Translations under genes and position numbers: made by a program
Notes under the pieces: model-generated
What the model saw: only the letters and a program-made list of their open reading frames with translations
Databases searched by the model: none
What the model was told of the DNA's origin: nothing
Assembly (NCBI GenBank): GCA_023954475.1
Contig: JAMLHW010000001.1
Coordinates: 372,001-436,000 of the forward strand
Origin: Anaerolineae bacterium
GTDB taxonomy: Bacteria > Chloroflexota > Anaerolineae > Promineifilales > Promineifilaceae
Direction of reading: 5' to 3'
Length of the DNA stretch: 64,000 bases
Shown: piece after piece, positions 34,996 to 44,635 of the stretch
How the letters are laid out: every line of letters starts with the position of its first letter
Position numbering within the stretch: position 1 is the first letter of the stretch

Positions 34996-35877
34996 ATGAG
35001 TGCAAACATTATTGACGGCAAAGCTATTGCCCAAAAGATTCGAGACCAGGTTGCAACGGACGTGGCCGCTATGCAATTAGAACACGGCATTACACCGGGA
35101 TTGGCAACTGTTTTGGTTGGGGAAGATACGGCTTCAGCAACCTATGTGCGCATGAAGCGCAAGGCATGTGAAGAAACGGGGATTCGTTCCATTGCACACG
35201 AACCTTCGGCCGATATTACACAAGCTGAACTGGAAACATTGGTACGTTCATTGAACGATGATCCTGCTGTTAATGGTATCCTTGTGCAGTTGCCGCTGCC
35301 GGATCACATCAACACCAATCGCATCATCGATCTGATTGCGCCTGAAAAAGACGTCGATGGTTTTGGCGTGACCAACATGGGCTTGCTTTCGATGAAGGGG
35401 CGCGATCCCAATTTCGTCGCTTGTACACCGTCTGGTGTCATGGTGCTGCTGGAAGAAATCGGTGCCCAGGTCAGCGGCGCAGATGCCGTTGTATTGGGTC
35501 GCTCCAATATTGTCGGTATTCCCGTGGCGATGCTATTGCAACGCGCCAACGCCACCGTGACCATCGCCCACAGTCGTACTAAAGATTTGGCTTCGCACCT
35601 GAAAAAGGCAGACATCGTCGTCGCCGCTGTCGGGCGCGCCGAAATGGTGACGGGTGAGATGCTCAAACCGGGTGCCGTCGTGATCGATGTGGGCATTAAC
35701 CGCAAGGATGATCCGACACGCAAACGAGGCTATCGTCTGGTTGGCGATGTCGAATACGATTCGGCGGCTGAGGTCGCAGGTTGGATTACGCCGGTTCCGG
35801 GCGGCGTCGGCCCGATGACGATTGCGATGTTGATGCGGAATACGCTGCACGCAGCACAGATGATGTTACGGGATTAG
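34996..35877 (+). CDS. folD: Methylenetetrahydrofolate dehydrogenase/cyclohydrolase FolD
   Basis: Interconverts 5,10-methylene-, methenyl- and 10-formyl-THF. 293 residues. Catalytic Lys motif ATYVRMKRKACEETGI, QLPLPDHINTNRIIDLIAP and EKDVDGF, NADP site VLGRSNIVGIPVA, and C-terminal TPVPGGVGPMTIAMLM are all present. GAGAGAG upstream of ATG. Stands alone between a terminator and a hairpin. Confidence 0.98.
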   Translation: MSANIIDGKAIAQKIRDQVATDVAAMQLEHGITPGLATVLVGEDTASATYVRMKRKACEETGIRSIAHEPSADITQAELETLVRSLNDDPAVNGILVQLPLPDHINTNRIIDLIAPEKDVDGFGVTNMGLLSMKGRDPNFVACTPSGVMVLLEEIGAQVSGADAVVLGRSNIVGIPVAMLLQRANATVTIAHSRTKDLASHLKKADIVVAAVGRAEMVTGEMLKPGAVVIDVGINRKDDPTRKRGYRLVGDVEYDSAAEVAGWITPVPGGVGPMTIAMLMRNTLHAAQMMLRD

Positions 35878-35883
35878 TCGTTC

Positions 35884-35914
35884 AGAAACCGAGTTTTCCA
35901 AAAACTCGGTTTCT
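35884..35914. terminator. 14-bp hairpin between converging genes
   Basis: AGAAACCGAGTTTT (35884-35897) pairs perfectly with 35901-35914 across a 3-nt loop. T and A runs inside the arms allow it to terminate folD and the E2 gene from either side. Confidence 0.7.
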
Positions 35915-35999
35915 CAGTGCGCTAAACCCTGGCGATTGAAAACCTGATTGGCGGAGAAATCGTTTTCGTGTTGCTTTGAGTCATCTCCGACTCAGAATA

Positions 36000-37277
36000 C
36001 TACGTCCAGTTCTCAATAATTGATTGCAACGTGCTGACAAAATTATCGGCCGAAGCACCGTCCAATATGCGGTGATCAAACGTGAAGCTGATATAAGCTT
36101 TCGGCCGAATGGCGATCATATCATCCACCACACAGACGCGTTTCTCGATCTTGCCGACGCCTAAAATACCGCATTGCGGCTGATTGATGATCGGCGATGC
36201 AAACAAACTGCCCGACACACCGTGATTGGTGATCGAAAACGTGCCCCCCTGCACTTCATCCGGTTTGAGCCGCTTTGTGCGCGCACGCTCTGCCAAATCG
36301 GCAACGACCCGTGCCAGACCGAGCAGATTGAGTCCATCAGCCCCTCTGATCACCGGCACAATCAGGCCGTCTTCAATAGCCGTAGCCATGCCAATGTTGA
36401 TCTGGCGTTTTAATACCAGACCGTCGTCACGCCAACTGCTGTTGACCCGTGGATGTACCTTCAACGCTTCAGCCGTCGCCATGACCAGGTACGGCGTAAA
36501 TGTCAGCCGCGCACCATCTCGGGCAAACTGATCTTTATGCGCTTTGCGATGCGCCCATACGGCCGAAAAGTCGAACTCAAACACGGTCGTCACGTGCGGA
36601 CTGGTGTGTTTGCTCTCTACCATGTGTCTGGCGATAGCGCGACGCATGGTGCTGTGCGGCAGCAATTCTTCGCTTTCGCTGAGTTGTTGCGTGGGTACGG
36701 TGATCGGCGTGACGGCAGGTTGTACAGAAGGTGGCGGCGCCGCTTCTTGCGCCGCTTCTTGCGCCGCTTCCGGCGCCGTTTCCTGGCGTTGTTCCACGTA
36801 GGCGAGAACGTCTTGTTTGGTAATACGACCGTTTTTGCCTGTGCCCGAAACCTGTGTGAGGTCGATATCGTGTTCGGCCGAAATACGTGCCACGACAGGA
36901 CTGACTCGGCCGACCGGCGTTTTGCGGCTGGCAAACTCTGTTTTTACCGGCGGCGTGACGATTTCCGGTGCGGACACTGTTGGCGATGAGGTGGCTGCGT
37001 TTGTTGGCACACCACCATTGGTCGCACCTGTTGACTCGCCTGGTGTGCCGATAACGGCCAGGACTGTATCGACCGCAACTGTTTCACCGGCGGGAACACG
37101 GATTTCCAGCAAGGTGCCGGCGGCTTCCGCTGTAATTTCGGTTGTCACCTTGTCGGTTTCAACCTCGACAATTGGTTCGTATAGTTTAACCGGCTCGCCC
37201 TCTGCTTTTAGCCAGCGGGCGACGGTGCCTTCGGTAACGCCTTCGCCCATTTCGGGTAAGATCAATTCTGTTGCCAT
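36000..37277 (-). CDS. Dihydrolipoamide acyltransferase (E2) of 2-oxo acid dehydrogenase complex
   Basis: Core enzyme moving acyl groups from E1 to CoA. ATG 37277 puts the lipoyl domain directly at the N-terminus (lipoyl Lys43 in VETDKVTTEI); 425 residues. Ala/Pro/Gln linker, E1/E3-binding domain VVARISAEHDIDLTQVSGTGKNGRITKQDV near 130-165, then catalytic domain with active-site SFTFDHRILDGASADNF. Sequence type suits branched-chain or pyruvate complexes. Downstream of the E1 gene by 55 bp. No E3 gene in the window. Confidence 0.94.
   Translation of the reverse strand: MATELILPEMGEGVTEGTVARWLKAEGEPVKLYEPIVEVETDKVTTEITAEAAGTLLEIRVPAGETVAVDTVLAVIGTPGESTGATNGGVPTNAATSSPTVSAPEIVTPPVKTEFASRKTPVGRVSPVVARISAEHDIDLTQVSGTGKNGRITKQDVLAYVEQRQETAPEAAQEAAQEAAPPPSVQPAVTPITVPTQQLSESEELLPHSTMRRAIARHMVESKHTSPHVTTVFEFDFSAVWAHRKAHKDQFARDGARLTFTPYLVMATAEALKVHPRVNSSWRDDGLVLKRQINIGMATAIEDGLIVPVIRGADGLNLLGLARVVADLAERARTKRLKPDEVQGGTFSITNHGVSGSLFASPIINQPQCGILGVGKIEKRVCVVDDMIAIRPKAYISFTFDHRILDGASADNFVSTLQSIIENWT
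36739..36774. repeat. 12-bp tandem repeat in E2 linker
   Basis: GCCGCTTCTTGC occurs twice exactly (36739-36750, 36751-36762) and once with two changes (36763-36774). It encodes the EAAQEAAQEAA part of the flexible linker, so length may vary between strains. Confidence 0.85.
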
Positions 37278-37332
37278 TGGTCGATATTCCGTTTGTGGAG
37301 TCAGAGTTTTCAAAACCCTTGTGACTTACCTG

Positions 37333-39753
37333 CTAACGATAAAAAATAGGATAGGTTTGTGGATCGGCGTCATGCATCAGTTCGTAGACTGTGTCGAACA
37401 GCTCTTCAGCGCTCGGTTTGGAAAAATAGCCGCCGTCTGTGCCGTATGAGGGGCGATGCGCGCGCGCTGATAATGTGCGTGGTTCGGCGTCGAGCCAATG
37501 GTAGCCGCCCTGTTTTTCCAGCACTTCCTGCAGCATGAATGCCGTCGTGCCGCCGGGTACATCTTCGTCCATAAAGACGATGCGGCTCGTTTTCTTGAGC
37601 GATTCGACGATGGTGTGATAGCGGTCGAATGGCAGCAGGGATTGGACGTCGATCAATTCAACATCGATGCCGACGCGTGCCAGTATTTCGGCCGATTGCA
37701 GCGCAATAGCACAGCACGCCCCGTAAGTCACCACAGTCACATCGCGACCGGCACGCAGAATTTCCGGTACACCTACCGGAACACGTAATTCAGCGATGTT
37801 GTCCGGTAGTCGTTCTTTGAGTCGATATCCGCTCAATACTTCGACGACCATACCCGGCTCGTCTGAATCGAGCAGTGTGTTGTAGAAGCCAACGGCTTGC
37901 GTCATGTCGCGCGGCACGAGGACATGCATACCGCGCACGAGGTTGATAATGCCTGCCATCGGCGATCCGGCGTGCCAGATTCCTTCCAGTCGGTGGCCAC
38001 GTGTGCGCACGATGACCGGCGCTTTTTGGCCGCCTGCGCTGCGCCACAAGACCGTCGCCAAATCGTCGGACAGGATTTGCAGCGCATAGAGCATATAGTC
38101 GAGGTACTGAATTTCGGCGATGGGCCGCAAACCGCGCATCGCCAGCCCGACGGCCTGCCCGATGATCGTCGACTCGCGTATGCCGACATCGGAGACGCGC
38201 AGTGCGCCGTATTTAGCTTGTAAACCGGCGAATCCCTGGTTGACGCCGCCGAGCTTGCCCAAATCTTCGCCAAAAGCGACGATACGCGGGTCGCGGGCCA
38301 GCATGGCGTCAAAGCCGTGGTTGAGGATCTCAAAGGCACTCAGGCTGGGAGTATCGGTGGCGTACCGGGGTGGAACGGCCGTTACATTGAGGGCGCTTTC
38401 GGCCGATTCGCTGTATAAAAAACGTTCATACGTTTGCCGATAGTGTGGCTCATGTTGGTTGCGCCAGGCGACCAGTTGTTGCAGCGCCGGAATGGATTCG
38501 CCACGGGTTAGCAGCAGCACATCATAGATTGTCTCCATGATACGGCGTCGTTGCGGCAGTCGTGTACGCAACATTTTGCGTTTGATCGCTTTCAAATCGG
38601 CTGCGTGAGTCGATTGCGCGGCAATGGCGTCGATCAATTGCCCGACAGCCTGCATTTCAGCCAAGATCGGCTCGGTAAATGCTTGCCAGGCAGCATCTTT
38701 GACGGTATAGACGTGAGCCGTTGCCTCTTCTTCCAGCGCGTCGAGTTGTTCTGCTGTGGCGATGCCTTTTGCGATCATCAAGGCACGCATTTGGGCAACA
38801 CAATCGGCCGATTCTTCCCAAGCCAGGCGTTCGGCCGATTTGTAGCGTTCATGTGAACCACTGGTGCTGTGCCCCTGTGGCTGCGTCAATTCAACTACGT
38901 GGACAATCGACGGCGTGTGCGTTTCACGAGCAATGGCGGCAGCACGATGGAATGTCTCCACCAGCAACGGATAATCCCAACCCGGAACCGTATAAATGTC
39001 ATAGCCGGTTTCGTCGTCTGCTTCACGTCGAAAACCTGACAACATATCAGATAAACTGGCTTTGGTGTGTTGATGCTCGTTGTGTACCGAGATGCCGTAC
39101 TCGTCGTCCCAAATCGCTATCACGACAGGTGAACGCAACACGCCGATGGCGTTGATCGCTTCCCAGAACATGCCTTCAGCACAACTGGCGTTGCCGATTG
39201 TGCCAAACGCCACTTCGTTACCATTGTTGGAGAACTGTGTCAATGCTTGTAATGCATCAACTTCGCGATAGAGGCGTGATGCAAAGGCCAGCCCAACGAG
39301 GCGCGGCATCTGGCTACCGGTACACGACACATCGGCCGAACTGTTGTATTGCTGCGTCAGGTTTTTCCAGGAGCCATCCGGATTGAGGCTGCGTGTGGCA
39401 AAATGGGCGTTCATCTGCCTGCCGGCTGAAAATGGGTCGGCATCGGCATCAGCATGGGCGTACAGTTGGGCGAAGAATTGTTGTATCGTCGCTATCCCCA
39501 ACGCAAACATGAATGTCTGGTCGCGATAGTAGCCGCTGCGGAAATCACCGGGCTGAAAAGCATGTGCCAATGCTAGATTGGCAATTTCCTTACCATCGCC
39601 AAATATGCCGAATTTGGCGCGCCCGCTGAGTACTTCACGTCGGCCGATCAGGCTTGCTTGTCGACTTTCAACTGCAATTCGATAGTCGCGCAGAATTACT
39701 TCCGGGCGCAAAAGGTCGGAGACGTCTACCGGTTCTTCGGTTATTCCGAGCAT
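37333..39753 (-). CDS. Fused E1 alpha-beta 2-oxo acid dehydrogenase
   Basis: Thiamine-diphosphate decarboxylase part of the complex. ATG 39753 gives 806 residues; an in-frame start at 39831 is possible. N-terminal half is E1-alpha-like (FGDGKEIANLALAHAF, FGTIGNASCAEGMFWEAINAIG, IWDDEYGISVHN); the usual GDG of the ThDP motif reads GNA. C-terminal half from about residue 450 is E1-beta (VAFGEDLGKLGGVNQGFAG, SDVGIRESTIIGQAVGLAMRGL, MDEDVPGG). Such fusions are known in Bacteroidetes and others. Five SAE/SAD and one IGR are encoded by TCGGCCGA. Confidence 0.92.
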   Translation of the reverse strand: MLGITEEPVDVSDLLRPEVILRDYRIAVESRQASLIGRREVLSGRAKFGIFGDGKEIANLALAHAFQPGDFRSGYYRDQTFMFALGIATIQQFFAQLYAHADADADPFSAGRQMNAHFATRSLNPDGSWKNLTQQYNSSADVSCTGSQMPRLVGLAFASRLYREVDALQALTQFSNNGNEVAFGTIGNASCAEGMFWEAINAIGVLRSPVVIAIWDDEYGISVHNEHQHTKASLSDMLSGFRREADDETGYDIYTVPGWDYPLLVETFHRAAAIARETHTPSIVHVVELTQPQGHSTSGSHERYKSAERLAWEESADCVAQMRALMIAKGIATAEQLDALEEEATAHVYTVKDAAWQAFTEPILAEMQAVGQLIDAIAAQSTHAADLKAIKRKMLRTRLPQRRRIMETIYDVLLLTRGESIPALQQLVAWRNQHEPHYRQTYERFLYSESAESALNVTAVPPRYATDTPSLSAFEILNHGFDAMLARDPRIVAFGEDLGKLGGVNQGFAGLQAKYGALRVSDVGIRESTIIGQAVGLAMRGLRPIAEIQYLDYMLYALQILSDDLATVLWRSAGGQKAPVIVRTRGHRLEGIWHAGSPMAGIINLVRGMHVLVPRDMTQAVGFYNTLLDSDEPGMVVEVLSGYRLKERLPDNIAELRVPVGVPEILRAGRDVTVVTYGACCAIALQSAEILARVGIDVELIDVQSLLPFDRYHTIVESLKKTSRIVFMDEDVPGGTTAFMLQEVLEKQGGYHWLDAEPRTLSARAHRPSYGTDGGYFSKPSAEELFDTVYELMHDADPQTYPIFYR

Positions 39754-40020
39754 GGTTGTGCTACGGTCCTCCTCATGGACAATGTGTGACGTGCGTTGGA
39801 AAATGGGATGTGTTGTGTCAAATACGCGCAACTATGTCGGGCTGTCGTGTGAGCGGCGGTTTGATGGTTGGCAAGGAAGTGGTTTTATTCACTCGACAGC
39901 CGGTTGACGCGAAAGGGCGCGTACAGCATTCTAATCTTACCACATTTTTCGGCCGATTTTCGCACGTTTCACGACATTTCAATTATTGATAGGTGTATGG
40001 TATCGGCCGAAATCAATTCG
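39754..40020. other. Intergenic stretch with two TCGGCCGA copies
   Basis: 267 bp with no supported gene. Palindrome copies at 39949 and 40003 are only 54 bp apart, each flanked by A/T-rich sequence. No promoter box is obvious. Confidence 0.6.
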
Positions 40021-40668
40021 CTATTCCAATGGCTGGACACTGAAATTATCAAATGCAACTTTGACATTGGGAAAGCCCAGTGTCTCCACCAACAGACCGA
40101 TGTCGCCCCTGCGCAGCGCATCGTCAGTGACACGTCCCACCTGAGTGCCGTTGATGGAAAAAATCATGTTGCCAGATTCCGCATTGACCCGCAACACATT
40201 TGTCTCGCCCAATCCCTGTTTGATCAACGGCGTCTCAAACCACCATTCATTGACCAGCGCAACCTGGTCGGCATCGGTATTGCAACCATTGTCGCAGCGT
40301 CCGATCCACGCATACCCGTCGCTGCTAATTTCAAATAGATAAAATGAATCGCTGCCATCATTGCTGTTGAGGCGGAAAACCATGCCGTAACCGGCGTCGA
40401 GATTGCCTTCAACTTGTGTTGCCTCAACCTGATAGATACCATCGGCAAATGATTCGCCGGCTGTTGTATAGAACTGTCCGCTTGGTTGCTTGACCAACAA
40501 CTCATAGCGTCCGTTGGTCACTGATCCTTCGACATCCGTGTCGGAATCAACGGCCCAACCGCCTACTTCGTCGAAGGCGGTGGTGTAACTTGTGTCTTGT
40601 CTACAGGCTGCTGCCGTCACCATGAGCAGGGCCACGAGAAGCAGGAATGTGATATGTTTTGCTGTCAC
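40021..40668 (-). CDS. Lipoprotein with concanavalin-like fold
   Basis: 215 residues. Signal and lipobox LLMVTAAACRQD place a lipid on Cys22. The rest (FDEVGGWAVDSDTDVEGSVTNGRYELLV, GYGMVFRLN, YLFEISSDGYAWIG, VAFDNFSVQPLE) follows the strand order of laminin-G/DUF1080-type sandwich domains. Ligand unknown. Stands alone; upstream gap of 137 bp to the polyprenyl synthase stop. Confidence 0.75.
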   Translation of the reverse strand: MTAKHITFLLLVALLMVTAAACRQDTSYTTAFDEVGGWAVDSDTDVEGSVTNGRYELLVKQPSGQFYTTAGESFADGIYQVEATQVEGNLDAGYGMVFRLNSNDGSDSFYLFEISSDGYAWIGRCDNGCNTDADQVALVNEWWFETPLIKQGLGETNVLRVNAESGNMIFSINGTQVGRVTDDALRRGDIGLLVETLGFPNVKVAFDNFSVQPLE

Positions 40669-40805
40669 GGACTTTCGTTGTGCTCCAGTATTGATTCGAC
40701 GTGTTCACGTCTCATGGGCATGAATGCGCCCACCGGCTATTTTAGCATAGTTTCGGCCGATAATCGGTGATGTTGGCAATTGGATCAGAAAGCATTGGCT
40801 TGCTT

Positions 40806-41798
40806 TCAGGTAACAGAAGTAGCGGCAATCGTTTCGGCCGAGATTGAGATACCGTTGCGGGCCAGCATATCAGAGAGGCGTTCGGCGTAATAAGTATTCA
40901 ACTGGGTCAGGTGATGCGGTTCAGCCAGAGGCAGCGCATGCAGACGCGTCAAAATAGTCTGATTGCGCACAATGATGTTGTATAGCGCGTAACTGACAGC
41001 CCCGGAGCGTACCAAAATCTGTTGTGCAGCATCCAGACACGCCGGGTCATTGATGCAGGTGCGCAACTGCCTGAACTGGGCGCGCTCCGCGTGGTCTGCT
41101 GTGGAAGCGTACATAATCAGCAGATTATTGCGTTCCTCGTTCCAGTCGCTGTTGGCTGGCGTTTTGAGCGCATCGGTTAGATCATCTTCGATTTGGATCA
41201 ACTCGCCCAGAATCACGCCGATTTCATAAAGCGTTGCCGCCAATTTCACATCCGCCCCACCCAATAATGCGCCTGTTTCGTAAGCGCAACCGTAGAAGGG
41301 TGTGCTTTTCGTTGCGGTAACACGCCAGTAATTGTCTTCGCCGGTGAGGTTTTGTACGTCGAGATGTTGTCCGTAAGCTGTGCGCAAGTTCATCTGCGCT
41401 ATGCTCTGCATGATGGATGCCTTGCGTTCAGCGGGAATCTCGGCTTTGTCTATGACGCGTAATGCCAGAGCAAGCAGCGCCAATGCGGCATTTGATGCTA
41501 CTCCGGCACCAGCCTGAGCATGGTAGCCGTCGGGTTCGTTGTCGAGCATGTCGTCGACGACGATGATCGACATTTGGCTAGCGGCGATGGCTATGCAACC
41601 GGGGATAGCTTGTTCGGCCGATCCTCCCACAGCCAGACAAGCCCGCAGCGGCAACCGCCAATCGTGATCGGTCATGGCAAACGCGGTATTGAGCCGGTCG
41701 GCAATGTCGGGCCACTCAGTTATTTCGGGGATGTCTGCAATATAGGCACGGAGCAATTCGGCCGATAGCATCGGAAATACCAAAAGGGCGTGCAACAT
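40806..41798 (-). CDS. ComQ-like isoprenyl synthase/transferase 1
   Basis: All-alpha prenyl synthase fold. ATG 41798 gives 330 residues; GTG 41810 in frame is possible. First Asp-rich motif VVDDMLDNE near residue 82, second QIEDDLTDAL near 203, so both metal sites are kept. The protein lacks the longer chain-length regions of typical farnesyl/geranylgeranyl synthases and matches the short, divergent ComQ class (polyprenyl_synt family) that prenylates the Trp of ComX. It lies 113 bp downstream of the small peptide gene on the same strand. A pure isoprenoid-making role (carotenoid or quinone chain) remains possible. Three TCGGCCGA copies. Confidence 0.72.
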   Translation of the reverse strand: MLHALLVFPMLSAELLRAYIADIPEITEWPDIADRLNTAFAMTDHDWRLPLRACLAVGGSAEQAIPGCIAIAASQMSIIVVDDMLDNEPDGYHAQAGAGVASNAALALLALALRVIDKAEIPAERKASIMQSIAQMNLRTAYGQHLDVQNLTGEDNYWRVTATKSTPFYGCAYETGALLGGADVKLAATLYEIGVILGELIQIEDDLTDALKTPANSDWNEERNNLLIMYASTADHAERAQFRQLRTCINDPACLDAAQQILVRSGAVSYALYNIIVRNQTILTRLHALPLAEPHHLTQLNTYYAERLSDMLARNGISISAETIAATSVT

Positions 41799-41911
41799 TC
41801 TGTTACACACCCGCTACTGTTTAGAAAGTTTTATGTTTTAGATCAAATACAATCTATCGAATCGGTGACTGGATCAAGCATTTGCCCCCAATTCATCAAA
41901 ATACGAGGCGG

Positions 41912-42091
41912 TTATGTCCAACCTACCCAGGTGCCACCAAGCGGCATTGGATTTTTGGCATCAACGCTGTAATCCACGTCGAACTTATCACGGTTTAACA
42001 GTTGACGTAATTCAGCTATGATAGACTCGCCATTGTTCGAATCATTCATTTCTGCGTTGAAATCTTCAACCTTAATCAAATCTTTTTTCAT
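41912..42091 (-). CDS. ComX-like 59-residue precursor peptide (candidate)
   Basis: Short gene, 59 codons plus TAA. ATG at 42091 follows AGGGGG at six bases, one of the best ribosome-binding sites in the window. The peptide starts MKKDLIKVEDF, has an amphipathic stretch SIIAELRQLLNRDKF, and ends NPMPLGGTWVGWT. Two tryptophans in the last five residues, just after a Gly-Gly, are what a Trp-prenylated signal such as ComX needs (mature TWVGWT if cut after GG). It precedes a ComQ-like gene and diverges from a ComP-like kinase. No sequence similarity to Bacillus ComX outside this layout was seen. Alternative: leader of another prenylated RiPP. Confidence 0.7.
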   Translation of the reverse strand: MKKDLIKVEDFNAEMNDSNNGESIIAELRQLLNRDKFDVDYSVDAKNPMPLGGTWVGWT

Positions 42092-42171
42092 TTTGTACCC
42101 CCTGCATTACTATGCAATGTCAATCAATACAGTTCTTTCAGCGAATAGATGAAAACCACCGGAAAGTGATT

Positions 42172-42216
42172 CTTTCCTATAATAATGATGCTAGTCTATA
42201 AGATTACTTATGTCAA
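42172..42216 (-). promoter_or_regulatory. Promoter of peptide-comQ operon with nearby inverted repeat
   Basis: Minus strand TTGACA (42211-42216), 17 bp, TAGCAT (42188-42193); start expected near 42181. Just inside the transcript, GGAAAG (42161-42166) and CTTTCC (42172-42177) form an inverted repeat that could be an operator or a hairpin in the 90-nt leader. Confidence 0.6.
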
Positions 42217-42511
42217 GAAACTGTGGACAAAAACATCGAAAAGAACGGCTCATATATGGTACTGTTTACATGATTGATACACGCAACGCAGTTGGAATGA
42301 GGAGTTGTCTTTGAAAATCCTCCCAATAGTTGCATGGCCTATTCACTTTTGGAATCCGTCAGCAGAAAAGTATTGTGAATAATCTTCGGTATGAGTGAAT
42401 GAGCGTGACAACTGGTTCAAAAAGTGCGATGCTTATAAGGACTTCAATTGAATTGATTGGTGACCACAATGGCCGGGGTTTTCACTATAGAACTTACGCG
42501 GATTGGCGATC
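42217..42511 (+). other. Kinase upstream region with two tiny candidate frames
   Basis: No firm gene. A 23-codon frame (TTG 42311 to 42382) has GAGGAG six bases upstream and encodes a Trp-containing peptide (VAWPIHFWNP). A 38-codon frame (ATG 42399 to 42515) overlaps the kinase ATG as ATGA and ends YADWRS, reminiscent of the comX-comP junction, but has a poor ribosome-binding site. Both may be chance. Confidence 0.3.
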
Positions 42512-44635
42512 ATGAGAAAACGTGTACTTAATACCATCTACAGGATTTGGTTTCAATTAACTGATCCGGCCGAATCGATCAAACAACTGGATGAACGGCG
42601 TCAGGCGCAGTTTATTTCGTCGCTTCTGGTCGGTTTGGTTTTGATCGGTGCCATCTCTGCTGCGGCTCTGGTCTTCAGTGAGGATGTGAACGCCAGTCTG
42701 ATATCCGGTACACTGACCGCCTTTGGATTGATGGTCATACTTTACATTCTGAGTCGCACGCGTTTCTATCGCTTTGCGGCTGGTTTGACTGCTTTCATCT
42801 TCATCATTTTGATTATTTCAACTGCCTATAACGCAGCGACGACAACTATTGTGCCATTTGATGTCGATGTATTGGTGTATATGATCGTGCCCATTCTATT
42901 GGCAAGCACGTTGGCATCTGTGCGCGCGACGATTATTCTGACAGTTTTTTGCTTGATCTTGCTTGTTTCGATGGCCATATGGCTACCGCTTTCAGTTGTG
43001 GAAATACTCATTGGCCCCGTGACGTTTTTGTTGGTGATCGCAACACTGCTGACATTCATGGCACGCCAACGAGATTTGTTGGAAGAAGACCGGCGGTTGG
43101 AATTGGCAGAAAGTGAAGCGCACTATCGGACATTGCTAGAGGCAACTTATGAAGGCGTGGCGATTGTGCAGAATGACAGTATCGCCGAAAGCAATCCGAA
43201 CTTTGCAGCGCTGTTTGATTTTACCCTTCATGAGGTTATCGGAACGCCGTTACATCGCTACTTGTTTTATCGGCCGAATCCGGGAATCGATTCGACTGAA
43301 AGTCTGCCGTTGGATGTGGTGCGCGAGGGTATCGGTGTTAAACGTGATGGCAGTCATATTGACGTTGAATTTATTGCCAGTGAGCAACAATATCAACGAG
43401 ATGCTGCCCTGGTTGTGGCTGTGCGCGATATTACCGAACGCAAGCGCACGGAACAGGCATTGCAGCAGGCACAACGGTTGGATAGTATCGGGTTACTCGC
43501 CGGCGGTATCGCACATGATTTCAATAATCTGTTGACAGGTGTCATAGCTCAATCGTCTATGGCGATATCCACGTTAGAGCCGAACGATCCGGCACGAGGC
43601 TATGTTGAGAAATCATTATTATCGGCCGAACAGGCGGCCCAATTAACACGACAACTACTGGCATATGCCGGTAAAGGCGTTACGTCAAACGAAGTATTCG
43701 ACATCAACCGTTTGATTACCAGCAATTTGGCTATTCTGAAGACGTCGGTGCCGGCACATGTTGAACTGTTGCTCAGGTTGTCCAATGAGCCAATTGCGGT
43801 TGAGGCGGATCGCCATCAGATTCAACAAGTGCTGTTCAATCTTGTGCTGAATGCTGGTCAGGCGATTCCATCGGGGCGAGGTTTTATACATATCACAACA
43901 GACAGGGTTGAATGGCACCAGGTGCAATACGCTCAAACCTTCATTGGTTATCAGCAACTTATTCCCGGGCCACACGTCCTCATCAGCGTCAAGGACAATG
44001 GTGTCGGTATGGATGCGGCAGTTCGCACCCGGATATTTGAACCATTTTTTTCGACAAAATCGCAACGTGACGGGATTGAGGGGCATGGACTGGGATTATC
44101 CACATCGCTGGGCATTGTGATATCGCATCACGGCGCTATTGCAGTAAACAGTGCACCAAACGACGGTACGGAATTTATCGTCTTGTTGCCGGCTGCGCCG
44201 TTGACTGCGCCCTTGCCGGAAGTTAGCGATGATAGACCGCAAAATGTCGCCTTTGATTTTAAGGGTCTTACAGCTTTAGTTGTGGATGATGAAGAAACCG
44301 TGCGCGATGCGATTGAAGATATTTTGCGTTTGAGTGCGTTTTCGGTGCTGACAGCGGTGAATGGTTTAGAAGGCGTCGAACAATTCGTCGCACACGTCAG
44401 CGAAATCGATTTGGTAATTCTGGACATCAAGATGCCGGGTATGGACGGGATGGAAGTGCTTAAAACAATTCGAGAAATGGCTCCGGATGTGCGCGTGATT
44501 ATTACATCCGGATACAGTGAAGAGGAGAAAATGGCGCGTTTTCTGGCCGATGATCGTATTTATTATTTGGCCAAACCATTTGACATCGATGGCTTGATGG
44601 TAGCCGTCAACGCTATTCTTGGCGTGGTTTCATAG
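42512..44635 (+). CDS. Membrane hybrid histidine kinase (ComP-like role suggested)
   Basis: 707 residues from ATG 42512. Six membrane helices at about 35-205, a PAS domain (SEAHYRTLLEATYEGVAIVQN) near 205-325, HisKA with phospho-His in GGIAHDFNNLLTGVI near 335, HATPase (NLVLNAGQAI, VKDNGVGMD, GHGLGLS) to about 565, then a C-terminal receiver with Asp in LVILDIKMPGMDG near 636 and TSGYS/Lys in LAKPFD. The membrane sensor with no large outer domain is like ComP in using helices to sense a hydrophobic peptide. The receiver has no DNA-binding output, so a further regulator elsewhere is implied. Convergent overlap of 6 bp with the next gene. Confidence 0.9.
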   Translation: MRKRVLNTIYRIWFQLTDPAESIKQLDERRQAQFISSLLVGLVLIGAISAAALVFSEDVNASLISGTLTAFGLMVILYILSRTRFYRFAAGLTAFIFIILIISTAYNAATTTIVPFDVDVLVYMIVPILLASTLASVRATIILTVFCLILLVSMAIWLPLSVVEILIGPVTFLLVIATLLTFMARQRDLLEEDRRLELAESEAHYRTLLEATYEGVAIVQNDSIAESNPNFAALFDFTLHEVIGTPLHRYLFYRPNPGIDSTESLPLDVVREGIGVKRDGSHIDVEFIASEQQYQRDAALVVAVRDITERKRTEQALQQAQRLDSIGLLAGGIAHDFNNLLTGVIAQSSMAISTLEPNDPARGYVEKSLLSAEQAAQLTRQLLAYAGKGVTSNEVFDINRLITSNLAILKTSVPAHVELLLRLSNEPIAVEADRHQIQQVLFNLVLNAGQAIPSGRGFIHITTDRVEWHQVQYAQTFIGYQQLIPGPHVLISVKDNGVGMDAAVRTRIFEPFFSTKSQRDGIEGHGLGLSTSLGIVISHHGAIAVNSAPNDGTEFIVLLPAAPLTAPLPEVSDDRPQNVAFDFKGLTALVVDDEETVRDAIEDILRLSAFSVLTAVNGLEGVEQFVAHVSEIDLVILDIKMPGMDGMEVLKTIREMAPDVRVIITSGYSEEEKMARFLADDRIYYLAKPFDIDGLMVAVNAILGVVS

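Noticed and set aside
36739-36774. Regulatory iteron array
   Set aside because: The 12-bp units are in frame within the E2 linker and encode EAAQ repeats.
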